64,000 nucleotides of DNA from assembly GCF_019112545.1 (NCBI RefSeq), contig NW_025064880.1, positions 147,056-211,055 of the forward strand, in the 5' to 3' direction. This document shows, piece by piece, positions 12,461 through 24,605 of this stretch (the first letter of the stretch is position 1; each line of letters begins with the position of its first letter). This DNA is from Guyanagaster necrorhizus (Eukaryota; Basidiomycota; Agaricomycetes; Agaricales; Physalacriaceae). Made by a program: the position numbers and the translations under genes. The notes below the pieces were generated by a model, which saw nothing but the letters and a program-made list of their open reading frames with translations, searched no databases and was not told the DNA's origin.

Positions 12461-14711
12461 TCAATCGACAACGACCAGCCCGTCGAAACTCTTCTTCATC
12501 ACCGATTTCTTCATGACATTCAAGGGATTAAATTCATCTTCCTTCTTTACCTTCTCATTGCCCTCTGCGACCTTCTCCCATCCCTCAAGTTCCCCCTCCT
12601 CACACTCTCCCATGAACACTTTCATTAACGCAGGCGAGAATCCATTCATCAAAGCAATTCCCTTGCGCTCCGCCATGACTTGCGTAGTACCGTATCGGGA
12701 GAGATCCCAAAAGACAAGTTGAGGCACCTCATACCCTGCCGCCTTGTACGCCTTCTCGATCATATCGTAGTTGGTCTCCCAAGCCGCAGGATCGCTCGAC
12801 TGGCCGTCTGCCTCATCAAACTGCATATCCGAGAACACAAAGAACCGCTTGATCATATCCTCCTGCTTGATGTTGTGCTTGATAGCAAGAGGAAGGAGAA
12901 GATCCATAAAGACTGCATTGAAGTTTGTGTTCATCTCCCAGTTCGTCTCGACCATCCCGGCAACGGTATCGTAGAGCGACTTGGTAGGATCCAGACGGAT
13001 GAATTCAGGACGACGAGAAAAGGTGATGAAGCCATCGTTGAAAGGCGCTTTGGAAAGTTTGGAGAGAACCAGCGACAGGGCTAGAGCGGGCAGGATGGGA
13101 TCTTTGGCATCGCTGTGTTGGAAACTTCCCATGGAACCAGAGACGTCGCACAAAGCAATAGCGTTGTCGATGGATCCCGACTCACGGAGTCTGGAGATAA
13201 GAGTGTTCCACTGAGCCTCTGCTACACGCACTTTGTTCTCGGCAATGGTCTTTTTGAACTCTGCGAGCTTTGGATACTTTTCTGATGCCCCGCGATCAGC
13301 TGAGTGTGCAACTATTTGGTGCAGGATTTCATTGGGCATGAGGGTTGCACCACTAATAGTTTTCTTTCCGCTCTCAACCTCAATCATGTAATCCTGGAAG
13401 CCCTCGGGATCATGCTTGAAGAACCGTTCGCTGTTGTTCTTCATACACACTGAGGGGACACGGGTGTATTTGATCTCATCCCACCGATTCGCCGACATGT
13501 ATGTCTCGGGTATCTCAGAGGCTGTACGAAGAGGGGTGAGAACCCAACGCTGGAAGAATGAACGAAGGATAGAGGCCTTTTCGAAGGGGTGGACGGTAGA
13601 AGACTCGAGAGACGAGGGGAACATGATGGGGAGGCTCGCGCGCGAATTATACATGAGGTAGCTGATGGCTGTAGTAATGTTAGTGAACCGGTCATGGGAA
13701 CCGCCTGCACTCGGTGCCCATTTTCCGACCAGAGAGAGCTGACGAAGATGGGAGAGACGACCGGCCTCCGTGGGGATGGACTCTGACTGGGTCAACAAAG
13801 AAATATCCATGCAGAGACGAGCGGCAAATAGACGAGCAACAGCGATGTATAGGGCCCGATATTTAGGTTCCTTGAGCTTGGATGCGAGAGTCTCATACCG
13901 TTCCAACCCACGAGCCGCTCGCGCCTCTCGAGCCTGACGCTGACTCTCCTTGTTGTGCTCTTCCGGGTTCTGGCGCGGTTCAGTTTTGGCGCGTTTGTCA
14001 GTAGGCGGGCGACGGCCAGCGCGGTAGCCTTTGCCCCGTCGCTTGGCAAGTGCGGCCCGACCACCACGATGAAGGAAGGTGGATTCATCTGACCCGAGTT
14101 CATCAACTGTGGCAAGTGCGAGGATGTTGAGCAAGTCTTTCCAATATCCATGGGCACGACCAGTATCGTTTTTGATTTTGTCGTTGAAGCAGACGGGCTC
14201 ATAGAGGAGATGGAGATTGGAAATGGCGGTACGAGGATGATTGTCGTACAACCACCCAAAGGCACTGAAAGAAAAGATGAGCCACTGGGAAAAGAATGTA
14301 GTGATGGAAGACTTGCCGGTAGAAGGCCTCCTTTTCACCCTTGCCGTCGGGAACGCTCCTCAGCTGCCAGATGAGACGAAGGGTGAGGGGCGCATCCTCT
14401 GCCCAAGACTTGCTCAGCACTTCCGCAAGATTGTCCTTTTGGAATCCGTCCAAGGCCCTGAAAGCATCAAGGGTAGGCGAGAGGGTGGACTCCAAGGTAG
14501 GCGCCATGTTCTCCGTGAGTGTTTGGTTTGCGGTAGCATGGAGAGCCTGCATCATGGGATTGGTTGATACCGCGACAGGCTCAGTGAAGGCCTCGGTAAC
14601 GGAAGCGCGCTTTGGTGGAAGGATGTCGAGAAAGGCAGGGTCGTAGAGCTCTGGAATATCCGGCAAGACGACTCGCTGAGTGGTAGCTGCGATAGAGGAC
14701 GTAGAGGCCAT
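12461..14711 (-). CDS. DUF2828 / vWA-like protein of about 732 residues
   Basis: Member of the DUF2828 family, known from fungi, plants, other protists and some giant viruses; the fold resembles Ro60 (TROVE plus von Willebrand A) but the function is unknown. The N-terminal half is helical: AFGWLYDNHPRTAISNLHL, then YWKDLLNILALATVDE and a basic low-complexity insert rich in R, K and E (about residues 200-250). The C-terminal half is vWA-like, with the metal-site motif ALCDVSGSMG (a DxSxS MIDAS), followed by FITFSRRPEF, FVFSDMQFDEA and PQLVFWDLSRYGTTQV. It has two exons, 14711-14317 and 14264-12461, joined by a 52-nt intron with a GCAAGT donor (GC-AG class). Total coding length is 2199 nt. The start MASTSSIAATTQ at 14711 is the only good one. 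RNA binding would be a guess. Confidence 0.88.
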
Positions 14712-14964
14712 TTTGAATACTGGGATATAGGAGTTCTGGCAGTTCCCAAATGGCCTTTTATACCAGACCTAATGCGGCACCGAGCCAAAGACGTCAACAT
14801 ATTTGACTGGTAGCTAGCCGGAAAGGACCAGCAATCCTTTAGGAATGACTCACGCTCACTCATATTCATCGGAGCCGCAAGTGTCACTATGACTGGTAAT
14901 GCTGTAATAAAGAGTATGGTCAATAAATAATTCATCTACGACAGTAGCAGTACATCGTCCATCA

Positions 14965-17900
14965 TCATCGTCGTCTACTTCCTCGTGTCGTGTAAACATT
15001 TCTAGCATCCGTCAATGTCCCCGTTATGGCTCTGGAGCTCTTTGTAGAATACTTCATGTCCCCTTTCATTATTGGTTGTGGTATTGTTGGATATGACACG
15101 GAAGATGCAGAAGAAACCAGCGACACCGGCGGCTCCGGTGAACTGGGTGATTGAACAGAGGACGTCGATAGTGTATCCTCGATCGCCATAGCAATATCGT
15201 CCTCCTCTGGTAGAGGAAGATGCTCCGTCAAAAAGGTCTCACTATCGACAGACGAGAGCCCCGTCTGCCGCCACGCCTTGAGCAAGTCATCGCGACTTTT
15301 GGTGAGCTCCCAGTGGTCGACATATTCCCATATTTTTCCACGAGGCGTAGATCCCGTCGGCACGTCGTCTTTGGCACCTTCCTCTGCCAAGGAACGCGTT
15401 GCACCGTCCAAAGAAGACACTTGTGAATTTGCGGCATCTTTCAAGTTCGTGATCGTATTATTGAGACTGGAAGCCTATAAGAATAACTTGAGTACGATGT
15501 TCTCGAAAGAGAAAAACATAAATTTTCCAGTACCATAGACGATACCTGGCTCACGAAGCATTCGGTATTACGAGATGTTGATGCAAGACCACGGTCAAGT
15601 GATCGACATTCGGATTGAACGTCCACGCCCAGAGCCTTAGTCATTTCGATTCGAGCGCGTTTGGCACGTTGATGTTGTTCGAAACCTGGCTCGTCCATGA
15701 ATGGTTATCAAACACGTACAGAAAGGATTCATACTTGTAGAACAAGACTGTATCATGTCCTGAGTTTGTTGTTGTATCGTATTTGAATACGACGTTATTG
15801 ATCCAGAAACGTTGGTATTCAGAGAAGAAAGCTCAGTGGTGACAGTCTCTTTAGCTTGATGTAGGTTCTGAAATCTAATAAGAAACATCATACCCGCAAG
15901 AAAACAAATGCTTACTTTGAGGGCACCGTCTCTTGTGCGCTTGACGTCTCCGCTTCTCTTCTCCAGGGTGATCGCCACTTTGGAACCTTCGCTATCCATA
16001 TCATTCAGAGCGCTATTTTGCTTCGCTATGAATTCCTTCATAGATTCAGCGCCCTTTTCATTTGCAACCAGAACGCCCTTTACAGCTGCCCTGAGCCCCT
16101 TATCCCTCTCCATCACAAAATCCCCAAGCAACCCAGATATCCGCTGGACCAGTTGGCTCTTTGATTTGTCCGCGCTAATTCGCTCGTTTTCGATCATTAT
16201 TGTCAAGGCTTCATTCTGCTCGCGCAACCGCCGGATCTCGGCATTCGCAGCGTTTGAACCCAGAGACTGCACGGCAGAAAGTCCTTCCCGTTCTGCTTCA
16301 ATGAACTGGAGGGCATCACTCAGGATACTCTCAACTAATTGGACCATCGCTTTCAAAGCATTCTCCACTCCGTCGAAAGCATTAACCCCTGCGGTCTCCA
16401 CTTTGGCGCACAGCTGTACACAAGTGGAACTTAGACTTGTACCCCATGATCCAAAGCCATCTTTGAAAGTCTCGTGCGTCTCCTGCATGGTCTTCTTCAC
16501 AACCGTGAGCGCTTGATCTTCGCAGTCGTCCTGGGCGCGTACATCGTTGAGCGATTCTTGGACTCGTTTCAGATATTCGTGGATACGTTGTGAATACAAC
16601 GCAAGGTTTGACAGTTCGGAAGATCCAAATTGTTTGGCTTCTTGTCGCAATTTACTGACATTTGCGGATGAAGTGCACATGAATTCATCAAGGTGTCGCG
16701 AGAGAAGCTGTATCGCCGATGTGATGCTTCTACCATGTGTCACAACAGCCTCCGCGTTCGAATCCATGACATCAGCTTTACGTTCTGTGAGGAGTTGTAC
16801 GTCAATTATTACACCGATCTCATTGGCACATGGAACGTACCAAGTTTGTTGAACAAACTTCCAACATCGGCGATGCTTTCGTGAGCTACGGCCTTCAACC
16901 CTCCAGCAACCGTGTCAAGCATACCTTCGGTCGTCTGGAATGCTCGGCGAACTACAAGTTCTTCTTCGAGCACACCTTTGACTGACAGAAGTTCAGCCTT
17001 CTTCTCTTCCAGGACCTTTTCAGTAGATCTTAGGTGCTCCCTCGTGTCCTTCAACTCGGCTTCTCTGAGCTTCAGTCTTCCAATGCTCTCTTCAAACTCC
17101 TCTCGCACGACTTTCATCTGTCCCTCCACAATCTCCACTTGCTTCCTCGCCTCGAGGATCTCACTCTCCCGCAGCTCCTGCTCAGCGGTCATTTGATTCC
17201 ATGTCTCTTCAGAGAAAAATATGCCATTCTTTTCTCGTGCAGCAAGGACGTCGGCTTTCAGACGCTCAATCTCTGCAACGTACTCTTTTAGGAGGGAGTT
17301 GCGCGTCATGCGTTGATTGAGTTCAGGCTTGTTGCGGATAGATTTGGCCCTCATCGCATAGTCAAGGGTCGACAGCGTCTCTTCGATGTTGGAACGAGCG
17401 GGGGAGACGGTGGCAATGATACAAGTCTTTGTGCGGCCTCCGAGCGAGTCTTGAAGGAGTCGCGTAAGTTTAGATTCCCTGTATAGGTATCAGATGAAAT
17501 CATTTCGAATCAAGAAACCCCGACCTGTAGGGAACGTGTTGCGCCTTATCAACCAGAGCGTTTATCACACGTCCTAATGTCAACAAGCTCTGGTTGATCA
17601 TTCCAGCCTCACGGGCGCGCGCATTCTGAGCCCCGGACCGTCCAATGTTTTCAGACCCCGCCAAATCAACCATGTTCAGTTTTCCGGTCCTAAGTAAATC
17701 CTCGCCAACGACACCATTGTCTTTGGTGTGAACAGTGATAGAGAAAATAGAATGCGACCGACTAGAGTGGTCATTGAATTTCGTTGCAGCTACTTGGCGC
17801 CTGTCACTTCCCTTGGTCAAGACCGCCAATGCATCAGCGGAATCTTTGACAGGTATTTCTTCGATACCTTGTATGAAAACACCACGCTTGTTGGCATCAT

Positions 17901-18712
17901 CGAAAATTTTCAAACCAGCATCTGCATTTTTGGAGGTGTCCTTGGACATCAGCTGCGTACTCCCTGTTGAAACAGGAAGATCGGGCGCCAAAAGGTCACG
18001 GAGTTCTTCGTTATATAGTTCAATGTAGGAGATCTTAACGCTGAAATCGGACCCGGACGTCTCCAGAGCATGAAATAGTCGGAAGAGAACGCGTGGAATC
18101 ATGCCAGCATGCACTGAGGGGTTACCCATGGCCGTAGGAACCAAGTCGCCATGCATCGTGTAGCTGAAACCAAAATGTGAATGTAAATTGACAAGTTGTT
18201 GGTGGTCCTCACGTTTTTCCGGTCCCTGTCTGACCGTATGCAAACAGTGTGCAATTATACCCCATCAACACCTGCTCCAACATTGGACTAACGACTTCAT
18301 GGTATATCAATGCCTGGTCTGCTTCAGGGCCGAAGACGAGATCGAAAGGGTACGTGCGAATAGGTGGGAGAGTAACAAGACCCAAAGTGGAGGTCGGAGC
18401 TGTCGTTTCAATGGACACCTGGTTACTTTTGGCTCCATTCGAAGTAACAATGATCGGACTATTGCTTTCGACTTCGCGCTCTGAGCGTCGCCGACACCGT
18501 AAAACAACCTGTATATTCGATTCCGGATCATCTTTCTGCCTCGACAGGACGGTTGTCGCTGGTTTCTGGGGTCTTGACGTTGATGGCACAGGTAGTGACG
18601 GATTCTCTGTTGGGGACGACGTTTTGGCCATGGCTGAACGGGAGCGCGGTGGCTGCGGTGGGGCCTGATTGTTATTCTTCGAGCGCGACGACGGGGGACG
18701 ACGCGTAGCCAT
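14965..18712 (-). CDS. kinesin-5 (BimC/Eg5/Cut7) mitotic motor
   Basis: Plus-end-directed homotetrameric motor that slides antiparallel spindle microtubules apart. The start [16 protein letters not shown] at 18712 opens a basic, Ser/Pro-rich head extension, then [18 protein letters not shown]. The motor has P-loop [10 protein letters not shown] (split by an intron), the [18 protein letters not shown] core, switch [13 protein letters not shown], switch [10 protein letters not shown] and the kinesin-5 hallmark [20 protein letters not shown] long coiled coil follows (about 17354-15640), with heptad-like segments such as [20 protein letters not shown]. The tail has a [19 protein letters not shown] stretch resembling the BimC box, a CDK-type target site. 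It ends TTRGSRRR at 14965. Total length is near the 1100-1200 residues typical of the family. It is divergent with ELF1 over 171 bp. Intron sites in the tail are less certain than in the motor. Confidence 0.92.
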
Positions 18713-18883
18713 CGCAAAAAAAAGGCGAGCGTAACAGAGAGATGGTGGACAAACGGGAGTTGCAGTTGCAGGCCAAACAAACGTGGACAATACGAACTCC
18801 GCTTGGCGCGTCATACACGTGACCTTGTCCTCTTTCCATTTGAGGAGCCTCGACTACGGTTGACTGCTTGCTTTAGCGACACC
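18713..18883. promoter_or_regulatory. short divergent promoter between kinesin-5 and ELF1
   Basis: 171 bp between two divergent start codons. An A-rich run at 18716-18723 lies just upstream of the kinesin-5 ATG. No clear TATA box is visible. A shared promoter is inferred from spacing. Confidence 0.45.
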
Positions 18884-19313
18884 ATGGGCAAACGTAAAAA
18901 ATCGTCGAGGAAACCGGGTCCGACGAGGAAAAAGGAGCCACTTGGTGCGTATAGCATGCATTCATGGTCTCACAGATGCTCACAAGAGACACAGACATTA
19001 CGTTCACATGCCTTTTCTGCCACCACGACAAGTCAGTGTCAGTGAGAATGGACAGGAAAGAAGGAGTTGCCCAGCTGATTTGCAAGGTCTGCGACCAGCG
19101 ATTCCAGAGCAAAGTTAACCGTATGCTATCTGTGCACCTATCCTGAGATTGCACCCTGACTCATTCCTAGATCTCACCGAACCCATCGACATATATTCCG
19201 AATGGATCGATGCTGCAGATGCGGCACAGTCAGGCGAGCCAGTTGTCCGATGCCCTACCGCCTCATCCAGCCGTGCTCGAGCACCACCATCAGCCGGAAG
19301 CGATGACGATTGA
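18884..19313 (+). CDS. ELF1: transcription elongation factor ELF1 (ELOF1)
   Basis: Small zinc-ribbon protein that travels with RNA polymerase II and helps it cross chromatin. The start MGKRKKSSRKPGPTRKKEPL is the classic basic N-terminus. Two introns are removed to give PLDITFTCLFCHHDKSVSV, then GVAQLICKVCDQRFQSKVN and HLTEPIDIYSEWIDAADAA, matching the family to its usual end. The four zinc ligands are the CLFC and CKVC pairs. The first intron's acceptor is the GACACAG just before the exon encoding DITFTC, not the earlier CACAG. A short Ser/Asp-rich tail ends SAGSDDD with TGA at 19311-19313. It lies between the two kinesin genes. Confidence 0.94.
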
Positions 19314-19631
19314 ACTTCTGGCTGTACTCTTGCATTTAACTTCTCGATAGTAATATATGTACTTTCCCTTCAGCAAGTGTATACTATCTACGATTTTGCA
19401 TTGTTCCCAGAACACGCTGTTGCAGCGTTGCTTGGGCTGTTTTAGGCGAGCTCAGTTGAGCCGTAGTAACACGGCAACAAATGCAAACATACATCCGCCT
19501 TTGATCCCAATCGTCTTTCTTTCCGTCACTCACGCCCTTTGCATTCGCTCCGTTTCCTTCTTTTTACATTTATTGCCTCTTCTGCATTCTTTATTCTTTA
19601 GAGCGGCCCCTATAATAGAGTTGGTCCCGCC

Positions 19632-22600
19632 ATGGCCACCACAGGCAACAACATCAAAGTCGTTTGTAGGTACGGCATCTCGCATCGTCGAGTTCCCATT
19701 GTCACTCACCTTTGCCATCCTACTCTAGATTTCGGCCTCCCAACGCGATAGAACAACGTGAAGGTGGAGAAAACGTTGTCGCGTTCGATGACAATCTCAC
19801 CACAGTCAAATTACGGTCGACATCACTCACGTCGGGTCCCGAGAAGGATGGCTTCACTTTCGACCGAGTCTTTCCAATGGGCACGAAGCAGCATGAGGTG
19901 TTCGACTATGGCGTGAAAGAGTGAGTGCTATTCTTTCATATATAACATGCAGCACTGAATAGGGTAACCCAGTATCGTCAAAGGTAATGCCAGATCGCAC
20001 GTCATATTGCAGTTCTCTGTGATATCCTTGTCAATATATTTCTCATACTCTGCGCTCTGTAGATGTACTGGATGGGTACAATGGTACCGTCTTCGCCTAT
20101 GGTCAAACGGGAAGCGGAAAGACATTCACCATGATGGTCTGTCATACCCTCTGCCACCATCTTCATGAACAACAATAACTCACCATCTTCAGGGTGCTGA
20201 CATTGACTCCGATGACCTCAAGGGTATAATTCCACGAATAACTGAACAGATCTTCCAGTCCATCGTAGAAAGTGACGCGCACCTGGAATACCTTGTGAAA
20301 GCGTCGTACATGGAAATTTATTTGGAGAAAATCCGTGATTTGCTGGCTCGTACGTCACCGTATCGTTTGCTTTGTTACCCTTTCTATAACGCTAATAACT
20401 TTGTTCCGGATATCAGCTCAGAATGATAACTTGCAAGTTCATGAAGAGAAGTCAAAAGGTGTATACGTCAAGAACCTGTCCGACTACTATGTCAGTAGTG
20501 CGAGAGAAGTGTATGAAATCATGCGAACTGGTGGTGAAGCACGAGTTGTATCATCAACAGGTAGGTCGCTTTGAACATCACTGAGTGGCGCTTAGCATAT
20601 TACTTCCATAGACATGAATGCCGAATCGTCTCGGTCTCACAGTATCTTCCTCATCACTATTGAGCAACGCAATACGGAGACTGGCGCTCGGAAAACTGGA
20701 AACCTTTACCTCGTTGATTTAGCCGGTTCGGAAAAAGTTGGTAAGACAGGAGCCTCTGGCCAGACGTTGGAGGAGGCAAAGAAAATTAACAAATCTTTGT
20801 CTGCTCTTGGCATGGTTATCAATGCTTTAACCGATGCAAAGGTTTTCACTTTTTATCTTCCTCTTGATCGTGCTTCTGACAAAGGAACAGGTCAAATACA
20901 TTCCCTACCGTGACTCCAAGCTCACGCGTATCCTCCAAGAATCGCTGGGAGGAAACTCACGCACGACCCTCATCATTAACTGTTCTCCGTCGTCTTACAA
21001 TGAAGCCGAAACTCTGTCTACGCTACGCTTCGGTATTCGGGCGAAATCCATCAAGAACTCTGCCCGCGTCAACACCGAACTGTCGCCTTTGGAACTCAAG
21101 GGACTCCTCAGCAAAGCGCAGGCTGCCAACACATCATACCAGAAATATATCGCCGCTCTTGAAGCAGAGCTTGCTGTCTGGCGTTCTGGCGGACATGTCG
21201 AAGAGGTAGAGTGGGCAACGCCAGGTAAGCATGGTTCGCCAGCAGCCCCAGCAGCACCTATGAAGAAGATTCCTTCATCTTCATCACCCTCAACCCCGGC
21301 TTCTTCATCACGCAGTTTAACACCAGTTCCCGTGAACCCCACTATAGAGGGAATGCGATCTGATGACAGCCGCCCTCAAACGCCCACCGTGGTTGGCCTG
21401 GAGAAGGACGAGCGGGAGGACTTCTTGCGAAGAGAGAACGAGATTAGCGACCAGCTTGCCGAGAGGGAGAGCGCTTTAGTTGCAGCAGAGAAGCTTGTGA
21501 AGGAGTTGAAAGAAGAGCTTGTGTTTTTGAAGGAACAAGAGGCTTCCGTCAACCAGGTTTGTACTCATGCGAAACAAGGAAGTAAAGCTCATACTGTCCT
21601 TCGTGATATAGGAGAACAAGTCGATGTCCAGTCAGATCAACGAGCTTAGACTGCAAGTTGAACGGTTGGACTACGACAACAAAGAGGGTGTCATCACCAT
21701 AGACATCCTCAAAGAGCAGAATGCAGATAGCAAGAATGAACTGGAGGAACTGAAGAAACTGATTGCGGAACTTAAGTCTGCTCCGAAAGAATCATCCGCT
21801 GAAGATAAAGAGAAACGCAAACAGGAAAAGATGGCGCTCATGATGGCCAAATTCGACACGGTACGTGACCTGTCCTTGCTTACTCATACTACCGCTTACC
21901 CTAATAATAACTACAGCAAGGTGCCTTTTCCGAGAAAGATGATCAATTGCGGCAGATTCTCGCGAAGTTGGATGCAGCCGACTCTGTTTCCTCACTAACG
22001 ACGGATGATCTCACGGCCATTAGAAGGCAATTAGCCGACGGGCAAAGCCTCGTTAGAGAGACCGTTGACAGGCTTAGACAGAGTCAGGAGGAGAACGAAA
22101 TGATGATACGCAGGAGAGATGAACTAGAAAGTCGTGTTGCCTCACTGGAAACTGAGTACGAAGAGCTTCTTGGTAAGTTTTTAAAAATTTCTGCTTTGGA
22201 AATTTTGTTCCTGACATGCATATGTTTAATAGAGAAGACCATCCATGACGAAGAAACCAGTAACGTTGATGTTGCAGAGTCTATGGTCGATCTTAAGGTA
22301 TATATATATGCCTTTGCCTTTCACCACATCAACTGATACTGTTTTGCACCCCAGAACAAACTCGAGGCACAATACGCGGCGAAACGCGATGCCCATCTCA
22401 GCGAAGTCGTAGATCTTAAGCAACAGCTTGACATGAGAGCGAATGAGGTCCGAAGTTTGAATGCCTCCATTGAGAGTTTGAAGAGTGTCAACGAGGAACT
22501 TAAGGTCAGCCTTTTCATCTGTTAACTTACTTACCTTATTGACCAGAGCGGCTATACCCAGCGCGCCTTTGCCGTAACATCCGCCGGTATTGAAGGTGGT

Positions 22601-23538
22601 AAGAACCTTGCCGAGAGTGCCCAAGATCTCGAGCGCACGCGAAAGGCTATCAACGTTCAATTAGCGGAATTCGACGGCGTCAAGAAGTCTCTCATGCGAG
22701 ATTTGCAAAATCGGTGTGAGAAGGTGAGCACCTATTTCAGACATGCCCGATTTGTATTTGTAATAGTACGTACCCTTCAGGTTGTTGAGTTGGAAATCCA
22801 GTTGGACGAGATCAAGGAGCAATACAACAACGTGATTCGAAACAGTAACAGCAAAGCCCAGCAGAAGAAGATGGCATTCCTAGAACGGAATTTGGAGCAA
22901 CTGACCTTGGTGCAGAAACAGGTGCGTTGATACAAGTGGCGTCGACATATCGTGTGACTGATATAAGGTTAGCTTGTTGATCAGAACTCCTCCCTAAAGA
23001 AGGAGGCTGGAATTGCGGAACGCAAGCTGCTTGCGCGAAACGAACGGATACAGAACTTGGAGGCCCTCCTTCAAGATGCTGACCGAAGATTATCCGTGCA
23101 GAATCAGAAATTCGAGGCTCAACTTCAGGCTGTTAAGGAACGACTCGATCAGGCTCGCGGTAGGCGGTAATTGCATTCTCACTTCTTGTCTCATCTCGAT
23201 TTTTTGTTTAGCACAAAAGGCGGCGACAACGTCTTCATTGAATTTTGGTCGTATCGCCAAGCCTCTAAGAGGTGGGGGCGGGACTGTGTCTTCGACATCA
23301 GTGCCTGGGCCCATCAGTGGAGGTAGTAGCACCAATGCTAACCCATTGGCCAGACTTCAGAACGAAGAAACAGGGTAATGTGCCATCTGTATCTTGGTCC
23401 GAACAATACTAACCGTCGTTGGCATTCGCCGTTCACTTTGACAGTTCCGGAGGTATGTGCATTTGCCAGTGTCATAGAATCAGGATTCATCATGTCTTTG
23501 TAGCTAAGCGGGCGTCGTGGTTCTTCAACTCTCGGTGA
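19632..23538 (+). CDS. conventional kinesin-1 heavy chain (fungal NKIN type)
   Basis: Plus-end microtubule motor for organelle and vesicle transport in hyphae. The first exon reads [12 protein letters not shown], then [15 protein letters not shown]. Motor motifs: P-loop [14 protein letters not shown], switch [14 protein letters not shown], switch [27 protein letters not shown]-like [15 protein letters not shown], and [20 protein letters not shown]. The neck and stalk form a long coiled coil from about 21060 to 23170 with many introns. The tail has [15 protein letters not shown], the NKIN tail region, then an 8-nt microexon (23445-23452) and a last exon at 23504-23538 encoding [11 protein letters not shown]. 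Fungal kinesin-1 acts without light chains. I place the start at 19632 because of the good ATG context and motor alignment. Expected size is roughly 950 residues. Confidence 0.92.
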
Positions 23539-24605
23539 AGTACACAAACTGTTGCCGTGGTGGATCTTACCCTTCTTCCTGTTTTTATCTCTCGCATAGC
23601 ATCTATTATCTTTCTCTAATGCAGCATTTTCCATGCATGAATTTTTACTGTATACGTGGCGTGATCGCCTGTGCATCTGAGATGCACAAGCCACTGCGGC
23701 AATCGTCGCGCACTTTCGGGACCACCTTGTTCCATAGGCTCCCATCAGACGTGACATCGAACCGGTTGGGGCCTCCGTAATATTTGGGCACACCTTGAGC
23801 ATCACAAGTGGTACTTATTTTGGCCTGTGATTTGACAGAATATAATGGTGATAAGATCGGACCAAAATGGGTCGGATCCGTCGGCGAGGTGGGAAGCACG
23901 ACCCTGTACCGAAGAAAAAAATATGATTTTTATGCGGATTTTTCTGACTTTTTCTTGCGTTGCTGCCGGAGTCAAGTCAAGGAGCAACGGCTGAAAGATT
24001 GACGGGAAGGATTGTCCGGAAGCATTGCAATTATTACGTCACTGACGCGCCTAGCTTCGAATTGGAAAAGAAGGACGAGATAAGTTCCCCGTGCCACGCG
24101 AGATTTCCTCATTTGATTCCGTTGAAACGCGAGCCAAGATTTTATTTTATTCCTCTATATTGCCTCCGGTGTTACTTTTTTTAAATATTTTCTAGGAGAA
24201 ACGGTTCATTTTTGCCTTTGCCAAAGTTTTGGCTCAGTTTCGCGTCCTTCCTCGACGTGCCGCTCTTTCCTTTCTCTCCTATCTGCTTCCTTCCGGTCCT
24301 AGCTGTCTGCCTTTCCTCTCGCCTCGTAAGTCGCGTCTCTGGCCTCCATTTCGCTCTAGCAACCCCCCTGTGCCCTATCACGTTCTCATATTCGCCCTCT
24401 TTTGGCCACCGTGTGTTTCGCCTAGGTTTACGTCGTGTTTTCCAGCAAACAATCATCGTATCTTCCTTGTTGACTACCATAGTCCCTCATCCATTCCCAG
24501 CATCGTAATTTAGCCTTCTGGCTACACCAAGTGAGTGCCATGCCAGCTGGACTTCTGTTCACCTCTCAATGGCGTAGACTTATTATATAGCACCTATTTT
24601 CGTCA
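23539..24605. other. intergenic region between kinesin-1 and the PUF gene
   Basis: About 1.07 kb with no gene I can defend. It must hold the kinesin-1 3' UTR and the PUF promoter and leader. Features seen: a T-rich/A-rich stretch at 24176-24195, long pyrimidine-rich tracts on the plus strand at 24240-24450 (typical of fungal promoters and leaders), and an antisense open frame at 23645-23899 of 84 codons with no recognisable homology. Confidence 0.6.

Noticed and set aside
23645..23899. 84-codon antisense ORF downstream of kinesin-1
   Set aside because: No recognisable domain, no splice partners, and it lies in a probable 3' UTR/promoter region; it may still be a small unknown gene.
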